Shown in pieces: positions 48,612 through 59,276 of a stretch of 64,000 nt of DNA. The notes beneath the pieces are model-generated. The model saw only the letters and a list, made by a program, of their open reading frames with translations, did not search any database and was not told where the DNA came from. The translations under genes and the position numbers were made by a program. The first letter of the stretch is position 1. The number at the start of each line of letters is the position of its first letter. The DNA is taken from positions 2,475,665-2,539,664 of the forward strand of contig JACTAT010000058.1 of the NCBI GenBank assembly GCA_014526335.1, in the 5' to 3' direction. The stretch comes from Chrysaora quinquecirrha. Lineage: Eukaryota; Cnidaria; Scyphozoa; Semaeostomeae; Pelagiidae.

Positions 48612-49805
48612 ACTCTTACTACAAATAGACTCATCACAAGAAATGCATGACAACAACCGCAACGACAGTGCCGCAAAGTCACAAACAAGTTTACAAAATT
48701 CCACAATTCTGGCCAAAATTCATAGACTTTCTCCGTGCAACACAAAACTTGTTACAAATCATTAGAAATAGGACGAACCACCCCTCCCCCTGTATCAATG
48801 TTGCCTGTGTTTCAAGACAATGGTATGACCTGTCGCTTAGGAATTAGATTTCATCTCTAACATTGATATGGGGGAGAGGGGGCTTCGACAAAGCAGAGCT
48901 GTTTTAAAAACTTAAAAGTGTCTCTATAATTTTGGCCAAGATTGCAGTTTGGGTAAGAATATAATGCTGCTACACAGGCGCTTCGCGCAGCTCCGCAGCA
49001 AAAAGATTCAGCAAAGGGAAGGAAGAACAAATTATTGAATCGGATATTTGACGTGATAACACGAAGTTTTTAAATGATCACAAAATAGCCGCTTTTGTTA
49101 TTTGGACAAACCATTTGGTACACAGCGCATCTCCCAAAATGAAAACAATAAAGAATTTCATGTAAAAAAAGCACGAACATGCGCAGAAATGTAAATGTAG
49201 ACTTATGACGCCCACTTCCTGAAAACATTTGAAGATATTCATCAATGTTATCTTGTAAGTATCTCTCATGGCAAGTATTGTCAATTTTGCCTTCGAACAG
49301 AAGCATTGAAGTCCGAGAGTCAAAAAATAAGCGCATGCGCAACAAAGTTTTTCCCACAATTGCTTGAATTACTTGAAGAAATTCTGTGAGTACTAAGACG
49401 GTATCTTCTATAATTGATTCAGTGTGTGAGTCGGAAGCTGGCGGGATATCCAAGCGTAAGCACATGGTCTGGGGGCCGGATAGTCCCACCCCCTTGGCTG
49501 GCCGAAGATTCACGGGAGAATAGCGATTTCCTGTAACGGGAACCACCGTAAGATGCGACGCCTCAGCCACATTGTCTCGGCATTGTGGATGCAAGTGGGG
49601 AGCATTCATCTCCAGCACTGAGCAATGTTTTTGCTTTTCACGCCATTTTGATTTACTACAAATAGACTCGATACATACACGAAATGCATGACAGCAACCA
49701 CAACAACAGTGTCGCAAACAAACAAATTTACAAAATTCCAATTTGTGCAAGAATATAAATGCTGCTACGCAGGCGCTTCGCGCAGCTCCGCAGCAATTAT
49801 TAGCG
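48612..49805. repeat. Direct repeat pair of about 150 bp
   Basis: The block TACTACAAATAGACTC ... GAAATGCATGACA-CAACC ... GCAGGCGCTTCGCGCAGCTC occurs at 48612-49003, where it is split by about 200 bp of extra sequence, and intact at 49652-49797. The shared GC-rich end GCGCTTCGCGCAGCTCCGCA is strongly conserved. Confidence 0.85.
49070..49750 (-). other. Anonymous 226-codon ORF, coding status doubtful
   Basis: A single open frame without introns. The N-terminus is cysteine-rich (LRHCCCGCCHAF), and this part is also encoded by the duplicated block at 48612-48745 (LRHCRCGCCHAF). The rest has no motif I recognise: a Pro/Val stretch (VVPVTGNRYSPVNLRPAKG) and then a more hydrophobic C-terminal third. 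The ORF starts inside a repeat. GC content is higher than the surroundings near 49480-49600. It may be chance, a repeat by-product or a lineage-specific gene. Confidence 0.2.
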
Positions 49806-50245
49806 GTCTAACGAAAAATATTTTAGCTCCTTTGGTTCGCTTTGTCTTTACATATTTGATACTTTATGTGGAAGAGATGGAAGGGGATGGAATCGATGGA
49901 ATAGACAAGAGAGTGCAGCGCTTTTCACCAAAAAGGTTAAGGTAGACCATGGTGCATAAAACTCAGGTTTCTATGTACAATTCTGGATACACATAAAATT
50001 ATGAAAATTATTTACATCTTTTATAAAATTATTATAAAATAGATGGCTTGACAATCATGACAACTACACGATAATGTGACTCTACAATTATTCATAGTCC
50101 GCATTTAGGCCCATTTTCTAAAATGCTTTTGCAGTAGCTATGTTGTTTCAAAACGAAAAACTAGCATTGAATGTTTAAAACTAAAAATACTTCTTTTCAA
50201 GAGATTACAAGAAACTGCCAAAATTCATTACAAAGATCAGAAACA

Positions 50246-50627
50246 TACACTCTTTTCTTATAAGAAACTAAGATTTTTCTTCAGTACTCAAAGTTTCTTA
50301 GTTTTTGGACAATTTTGGTACTGAAAGTTTCTTGGCACTTTCTTAGAGATCAAGTTTTACTAGTGCCAAAACAGGAAATTGACACTTAAATTTGACAAAT
50401 AGAAGAAGCAATACAATTCTCGTATACGTCAGCTGTTTTTTTGTAAAAATAGACACTTATGGTGTAACAGAAGTTCGTCTTTCGATGCTATATTTTTAAT
50501 TCTAAAGACCCTTGAGATCTGCGAGTTTCTTATCATTTTGAGTCGAGTACTGAAAGTTTCTTAACCAATATTGATCTCAGTACTGAGTTTCTTGTAGACG
50601 GGTTTCTTATAAAAAAAAAAGAGTGTA
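50246..50627. mobile_element. Inverted-repeat element, family A3
   Basis: TACACTCTTTTCTTATAAGA at the left and TTTCTTATA...AAAGAGTGTA at the right, about 380 bp. Interior repeats AGTTTCTTA and AGTACTGA. Same end architecture as families A and A2 with TATAAGAAAC in place of TATAAGGAAC. Partial copies of the left end are at 48378-48400 and 61401-61450. Confidence 0.85.
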
Positions 50628-50689
50628 CTCCGCGGAAAACGTACTTCAGATCAAAGTGAAACTTTCGTTCAGCTTAATTTCTCTATATG

Positions 50690-50875
50690 CAAGCAATGTT
50701 TGACCGTTTGGCCACGTCATAAAACATTGCTTGAAACGCAAAATTCTCTCAGAAATTTGTTTGAAAACTTCAACAACGTTTCATGCTAGTATCAAGTAAA
50801 AAAATGTTTTACAAGCAATGTTTTGTGATGTGGCCAAACGGTCAAACATTGTGTTTAATAAGCATTTGGCCTAGG
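50690..50875. repeat. Family G palindromic repeat copy
   Basis: AAGCAATGTTTGACCGTTTG near the left and CAAACGGTCAAACATTG near the right are near-exact inverses, enclosing a stretch with ACATTGCTTGAAA. This copy shows the inverted arms of the family most clearly. Confidence 0.72.
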
Positions 50876-52034
50876 TCGAGAGTGAGCAATTCATTTGAAA
50901 CAAAAGGATTTTTAAGGGATTTCTTAGGGATTTCCAAAGAATCAACAAAATTAACAGCAAGTGTGTAATTCCCAAAAAGTAACTTGCCCTTCAGTTTACT
51001 CCGAAATCGTAAAATTGTATTTGGGGCATCAAAATATGGCGTAGAACTACTGACGGAATAAGTTAGAATCTTTGCCCATGTAGTTTCCAATCTTGTTGTG
51101 AATATAGTGACCTCTGTACTATTTTATTCTCAAAACTAGGCATAATACAGTAGAAGATATGAATATCGTATAGCGCTTTATGAAACGGTGGAAAATTTAT
51201 AAATTTTCCACATGAATCTATTCTATTAAACTGACTCTTGATTAAGTATGAAATAAATCTAGATATTCTTATATCTGTACGATAAAATAGGTACAAAAGT
51301 TTTAATAAATAGTCATATGTACACAAATTCATTAAGTGACTAAATGTTCGGGATCACCAGACTCTAATAGGACAAAGCAACTATTTTCAACCTGCGAAAG
51401 AAAGAAGGTTATTTAGTCCTTAGATTTCAAAATTGAAAGTAATTCATCGTGAGGGATATAGAGTTGCTTTTGTCACATGATCTTAATTATAGGTTTTTGA
51501 TTGGTCAATAACGCTACCACGCCTTTTCTTAAAGACTTTGACTTGCAGAAACCACATGTTGGTAGGTCGAGCGTTGACGGGGCTCTTCTATATTCATCAT
51601 TAGACACTACTTTGTAGAGGAACGCTGTCATTTGTGAGATATCACAACAAAGAAAGTATAATTTAAGCACACAGCAGCGGGCTTTCTGCCTTTTTCTGTA
51701 CACTTTGGAGTGACTATAGTCTTAAAACGGAAAGCAACAAAACTCAGGGATGGAAATGTCAGATAGCTTCATTTGACCTTACACTACACGAGTGGTAATT
51801 GGCGTAGCCAAGGGGTCACGGGGGGCAGTCCCCTCCCCACTCATTGACATAGAGTTCTATATGACCTACATCTGACAACTGACTACAACTGGCTTTGGTG
51901 AGCTCTTCTGTATACAACCATCTAATTTTCTTTGACCACGCCCTTTTGCTCCCTCCTCACGCCAGTGTTGAACCTCGGGCTACTAGGTAACTGCATCGAT
52001 AATAATGCAACAATTTGAGACAAAATATTTACCT

Positions 52035-55000
52035 TTAACAGCTGCCATTACGAGATACCTCGATGTGACGCCCACTTTTGCAAGCTGCACTTCGTAAAGA
52101 ACACCAGTTTCTGTAAGTGACTCCATTACTGCCGCATACCAACTGTCGTAAATTGAAACCTCCCATGCAGAAACTTTTGCAATTCACACATCTTACACCA
52201 ATTGTATCCGATAAACATTTGTTGTGCTTGGGACATTGGATGTTGTTACATGTTGCACCCTCTGTTGAAAAGAAAATAATTTCAGGTAATAAAGAAAATC
52301 ATTCCGATATATGAAAAGTTCCTTTTGGTCACGTATGTTGACTGCGTGATCTCCGAAGGCATTTTTTGACACACGAAGCGGTGGGGGCATTAGGCATTCC
52401 TCAACAGCCTCTGTGATTGCCCCACCAGTGGAGCAGTTTCTTCTCGTAAAAGGAAAACAGAGTCTTTCTGTTTGTTATAAGAATCTTATACTCTTTCTGA
52501 AGCGCAAGTAGCAATGCTTGTATGCCCACGAAATGAAGGGACTGCGAACAGAGCATATTGGGCATCTTTTAACATGGCTCAGTAACAAAGCAAAATTTTC
52601 GGTTTTTGGCCCACTAGAATTGGGCCCTTTCCTTCAATAATTGTTATAATATTTCCTAAACGTGGGGTTTACGATTTGTTCTATAGCGAAAAGTATTTGT
52701 TCTGCCGACCTGCGATTTGGGATCTCTTTTCATTAAATAGCTTAAAGACATCGAAGGGGGCCTCTTAAATCCCAGATTTCACACTAGCCGGCTGTAAATT
52801 CTCGGTAATACCCCTTGGTGCATATTAATTTTGGAAGTTTTTGGATTGGGCTTGTATGAGGCCTTGAGGGGGGCTTACAACAAATTCCATCGAAAGCTTT
52901 TAATTTCCCTTTTATTTTCGATTGAGAATTCTGCTAAAGAGCTGCTGCCGTTGTTGTAACTCGATAAAATGCACAATAAAATAACAATTCGTGTTAGGGT
53001 GGGGGCTTATTCGAGGGGGGCTGGGGGGTTATTGGATATCAGTTGCATATCTAAGCTGATAACCCTATCTAGATAGAGTTAATATAAACAATAACATCGT
53101 AAATTAAAAAAAAACTAAACCTTACTTATACAACGGCCTTTGTAAGCGATTCCTACACTTTTGCCGTTACCAAGACGACAAACAGCTTGTCGCAGAAAGC
53201 ATCGATTGAGATACGTCACACCATTCGTTCCACACAGCATCTGATCACGTGATAAATCCACCTTGCAAACTGTCTTACAAATGGAGTTTGTGATACAGTG
53301 TGGAACACGATACTGATCCTCCACGCATATTTTGTCTTTAGGGCAGCTGACGCTTTTACAGGAAGCTGCGGAAAAACAATAAACAAGTTACTTGAAATGC
53401 AATTTTCTTCTGGCAAAAGCAGAACAGTATAATCGAGAGCAAAATGCACGAACAACTTCGCATAGGTAACCCGACATGGCCCGAACATGCCACGTGCCTT
53501 ACTGCAACATTAAAATGGTTGTTAATGATACCCACATCCATGCATTTTCAGAAAAGAATGCACTTAAAAATACCAGGTTGGGGTTCCTATATTCGCCCAA
53601 CCTAAAACACGATATGTTACCGCCCCCGTTCGCCCCTACCCCAAAGAGCTATCAAAGCAAGTTGTCAGTAAAGATTATGGTCCGCAAGACTTAACGATTT
53701 TCATCAAAATCTTTTAATGCCTTTAATGTTGACCCGGACCCACTGTCATTCAAGAACACCTTATACCATAGGACTTACAGTGTATTCCATATTAACATAA
53801 CCATAACATCAGCTTGTAGCCCCTGTAGTGACCAGTACATTCCTTATAAAGATAAAATTCCATATAAGGAAGTCTCACATTAATATAACCATAGCATAAG
53901 TGTGTAGCTCCCGTAGTGACCATTAGGTTATTAGGGATAAGGGATATTTCCAGAGAGAATCAAACGGATAAAGGATAATTTTGAACAGAATAAAGGGCAT
54001 CCAGGGGATTAAATTTGTGAAATTCTGGGATAAGAGGGAGAAAGCATACAAGTGAGAAGGGATACGTTAAGAAAATGGTAGAGGATTTGGGATATTCTGA
54101 CTATATATATAATGGGCTCTCACTAGCTATTATAGGGGGGAAGCATGAACGTGATAAGGGATTGAGATATTGGATATCCTGACCCCTTGAATGGGGCCTC
54201 ACTATCTGCTACTATACCTTTGCATTCCAAGTAGTAATCAACATCAATTTTCTTCTTCGAGGAGCATTTGTCTCTTAGAAGATCACATTCGTTCCGATAT
54301 GTAGTTTGGTCGGTACTGCAAACTTTGCCTTTGTAAGAGTCGGTGCAATCCGGGTCACACACGCATCGAGCTCTTCTTCTGCTTGACTTTGTACATGGGC
54401 TGCCATCGCATCGATTTCCACTGCAAAGAACTGTAATAAACAAAATAAATAAAAAATTAATGACGAGGTCCTTAGAAGAAAGTCTTAGTTAATTTTGGTA
54501 CGGGTATGCGCTAGTCGCTATATCTCAATATCTATATATCTATATATCTCAATATCTATATATCTCAATATCGCTATATCTCAATAGTAGATCTCAATCG
54601 AGACCTCGACCCTGGCCGTGACGTTACCGTGGCTGGGCTCGAACACGCCACGAGTCTTATTACTGTCATATTCCGCTTTTTTAATAACAATTAATGGGTC
54701 TCTGTCTAAATTTGAAGTGGGTGGGTTTGTAATATCTGGGCGTCACATCCCCCTCCGTCTATACGTCATGTAACCCATAGGAAAACTTGCACCTGTAACG
54801 AAAGAAATGTCTTCTTACGTGAGCATGGTTTGCAGACTGTGGGACGATTGACGAAGATAAGGAAGAATAGCTGTCTTGAATCTTTAGCATCTCTGTCTGA
54901 ATATCCCAATTGATTTCTTGTTAAAACCATCTCTTTACTCTGACAACATTGTTCAAAAGTAACTTGACGTTTTAACAATTGTCCACATTGTCCGTCTTTT

Positions 55001-58000
55001 CCAGAGTTACTCCAACAACTACCTCCTAGAAAAACAACAAACAGCTAACGTGATGGATGCACGAAGGTATGGAATATATATACAGGCTTAGGAACCGTCC
55101 CGGGGGGAAAACGGGGTCATGCGATGATTCCGAAATTAAATGAATAGTGTCCCTCTTTCTGGACCGAAGTCAATCAATCAATCAATCAAAATATAACTTG
55201 CTACACAATACAGGAGCGTCGTTATGTATACAATTTAAAATAGTTCGCTTTAAGATCAGCGCTTCGCGAAAAAGGTTTCGCCATCCCTTTGCATTATACC
55301 TTAAATCTGACGTCGTCAGGAGCTTGCTCCCACCACAGCTTTTTTATCTGCTTGGTACATTTCACAGGAAAGCTCTGTAGTTCTGGAAAGGTTTACCCCA
55401 TTTTCATATTTATCACCGAATCTTTGTCAACCCTGAAGGTGACCTTTTCGGGGTGAAATTTCATCTTGCCACAGGCTTCAAGGAATAGATCGTCCGATTC
55501 GCCAGAGATTCATTTTATAAGAAATCTAATAATTTTGGATTTTGATAAGAAATTCTTGTTTCAGCTTAAATTGAATTGAATTGGCCTTTATCTTTATCAA
55601 CTACAAGAGCCCTTCCTTTACTCAAATATGCGTTAGCAATTAAAATTACCGATATGTCAGCATCTAGTCAGCAATTTTTATTATTGTGCATGCAAATGGA
55701 ACGGGATCCTTGAGATCCTGGGGGGCAAAACTGGAATATTTTGGGGGGGAAGGAAAATAGTTTAACTTGTTTCAAGTTTCAAAAGTTTTCCAATTTTCAG
55801 AATTCAGAAACCGTTGATACCCATGATGATTGTGGGTAACTTTCCGAAATGGAGACATGGGTTTACTTTTACTTTACTTTACTGCTAGGAAAATTGCTTC
55901 AACAATTGATCATTCTAGACTTGCCCCTACACCTTTGCTAACGATTTTAAAGTCGTAAATAAAAACTCCGTGTGTGTTTTATCGTCTGGAAATTCACTCT
56001 AGATGGAAACCAAAGTGAAAGTTTGCCTGCGTGAACAGAGCAGCAACAGGCAAAATGACTGAGACGAACAATCAATAGACAGTTATATTCTAAGCTAAAA
56101 AATAACAAAGAAGCAACGTTAAGAAGGTAGAGAGAAGGAAAACATTGGAAAATCCTTTCGGTTTCTTTGAAATTGTCTAGACATGGTGAAATCGACATGA
56201 ACGATAACGGAAATGTTGGGAGCAAGGAAACTCGAGAAGAGAAAAATAATAGTCGGGGCTGAAGGGGGATTGAGATTTAAACTGGTGTAACAGGAAACTT
56301 AGACAGATAAAATTTAAATCGTATCAAATTTACGGTTGTCTGGAGATTAGATTTATCGATGGTTAAGTCAGAATATAAGTTTGGGCCTAGAGGGGACTCA
56401 GTGCATTGATGTCTGGGTGTTTGCCTTCTTCAAGAGCTGCAACTTGCAAAAGTCGACTTACTGTATTTTTTTGGATAAATTGCAAACGCGAGAGCTAATG
56501 AAATATATAGCCAGCTCCGATCATTTGGTATTTCCCCCGGAGAAAGCTGAAAGTTGAAAAAGCACTGTAGAGCGTTAAGTAGGCCTAATGGAGATCTGGG
56601 AATTCCTTATATGGTTATGTTTCGGTGGGATTTCCTTATAAGGATTTTTTCCTTATAAGGATGTACTGCAAGCCCTATAGGTGTTCCTGAATGACGGTGG
56701 ATCCGGGTCAACAGTATAAGACTTTTGGGACACAGTGACACAAGGCTCGTTTTTTGGCCTAAGGGCCTGTCTGAAAGAGATATACTATAGAATATATATA
56801 TATATATATTATATATATAATATAATATATAATATATATATATACATATATACTATAGATATACTATAGAAAACCGTAGTAGACAGGTGTTAGGTATCAG
56901 GAACTACCAAAGATATTTCTCAGAAAAATATATTTCTGAGCAAAATCCAATTTTTTATAATTAATTTACTGTATCAAAATTAACAGTCTAGACTTGTGTT
57001 CACGAGGTGGTCTTTTTCACCGAAGAAAAATTTTAATGTTCTCTACGGCGCAATGAGCGCAATAGGCGCAATAAGTGATATTCGGCGCAATGAGTGATAC
57101 TTTGCGCAATAAGTGATATTCGGCGCAATGAGTGATACTTTGCGCAATAAGTGATATTCGGCGCAATGAGTGATACTTTGCGCATTAAGTGATATTGGAT
57201 CTAATGTGAAATTCATCAGTCAAATCAATTGAATACACCTTTTTTAACAAATGATAAGGAAAACTTCTCAAAATGTTTACATCGGTCCATCTCCCTCTGC
57301 TAACAAAACAAAACAGTGATAACGGAACAGAAAAATGCGATTTAAAAAATATCCTGGCTGACACTCAAAGGTGGTAACATCGTCAGAGCGAAAGTTTATC
57401 ACAGAAAGTACAATTTGCCCGTGGTTTCCCTCAGGTTCCGCTTCCTGGTTCCACTTCCTAACACGACATTCCATGATGAACTTGTGGTGGTTTGATTCGT
57501 GCTTTAACTTCATCTGATATTTGCACCTTTCCTTTCCAGAAATAGGGATGGCGATCAAGTATGCAACTTTTCTTTAGGCAATAGTATGCCAGCCTCTTCT
57601 TACTTGACACTTCCCATTTGGTAACAACACCTGCTGCAATGACAAACTAGCAAATTGTAGGAAACATTGAAATTCATTTGCACTTGGATAACGTGTTTTA
57701 AGACGTGAAATTCGAGTACATGTTTTGTTTGGCCAAGCTTCTCCTTGTGAAAAAGATTTTGATACAGTATTTTGTTGCTTTCATTGAGCTTAAAAGATTT
57801 GATTGAATAATTGCATTGAGTGGAATAATTTTGTAAATAATCTGCTGATGCTGGAAAACAGATTTCCAAATTGACCCTAGGACCAAAACTATGCCTTAAA
57901 ATGATGTTGTGATTCAAACAAACATACTCAGGCAGATAGTGTAATCTTCAGGTGAAGCCTTGGCCTAAATCAAAATCTCTAAGGCCGTTCTCAATTTTGG

Positions 58001-59244
58001 TGTCGTTAGTAACGAATCTCAGACAATTCGCAGGGTAGGAGCCTTATTAATTACGGAGGGGGTGGGGCTAAACAATAGAGAATTATTTGATGACGTAATG
58101 ATTTATGACATCAAACTATTGTTTTGGAGATTATTGGGGAGCTCTAGCCATCTCAGCCCACCGCTTCAAAAGGGCTTGCAGAAGAGTAAGGAAGTGATGC
58201 CAGGGGTGGAAACTTTGTAAGAAACTTTTGTCCATTCTTGATTTTCTGGAAACTGGCTTGGGTAGTTTCTTATAAGCTATTTCTAAAGAAAAGTTATGTC
58301 TTATAACTTTTCATTAATCAATTCAAAAGTGGTTGACAAATGATCTTCTTAAAATTAAGAAAGCTGTAGTCTTAGTACTGAAATTATCGTACTTGGGTGA
58401 TTAGTGATTTTTGAAGGTTTCTTATCATCATCATCATCATCATAAGCAAAAGAACTACCTACATTAGCTACATTGTTAGGTATGGCAGCTAAATTAAAAC
58501 CAAACAAATAAAACAAAATATACAAAACAAAATAGAAAAACAGGCAAAGACATTTTCAGCTTTTGAGGAGATTTTTCATCATTATTTTTTCAGATCAGGT
58601 TCCCTTGGCCCAACAAAACACACACACAAGTCAGACAGTCAGACAGAGTAGAAAACTAATCTTTCATTGTTATCGGATGGATTTGGTCCTAATAGTCCAA
58701 ATTCCTATAAATTTATGTATATCCCATTTTAGACTATAGTTTGCGATATGTACACTACGGGACAAAGAAATTTTATAAGGATTAAATAAAAACCAGACAT
58801 GAAGAAAATGTATTGGTTTACGAGATCCAGACAAAGAATTTTCCGGAGAGTTCAGTCTTGAAGGGTTAAAAATTTAATCAAATGTAATATCTTCAAAATT
58901 ATACATCTGACTGGCCCTGACTCATTCATTTGCTTATGAAATTGGGTGTCTGAGGTGGGGAGAGGACAGAGTGAGATGAGTCAAGTAAAGAGTGGGGAAA
59001 TGATACACGTTTGATCGAAATCACATAATCATAAAATAATCAAAGTAATCACAATCACCATCGATCATCATCATTATCATCATCCTTAATTTCATCACCA
59101 TCACCGACCATTGTCATGACCATGATCAAGATCATCATAATCATAATCATATTCATCATCATCATAATCATCATGATTACCATCATCACCACAATCATCA
59201 TCATCATCACCACAATCATCATCATCATAATCATCATCATCATC

Positions 59245-59276
<32 letters not shown>

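Larger units (their letters stand above)
46503..52034. other. Spacer between UNC13 and follistatin
   Basis: 46503 to about 47500 is probably the UNC13 3' UTR, with an AATAAA at 47494-47499 as candidate poly(A) signal. 47938-48003 is an ATTGT-rich microsatellite. 48590-49805 holds a duplicated block around an anonymous ORF. 50246-50627 and 50690-50875 are mobile or repeat elements. The remaining sequence (about 51000-52034) shows nothing recognisable; it includes the likely follistatin 3' UTR. Confidence 0.5.

Noticed and set aside
53216..53488. 90-codon minus-strand ORF overlapping FS2
   Set aside because: Wrong frame relative to the follistatin FS2 exon and crosses its acceptor.
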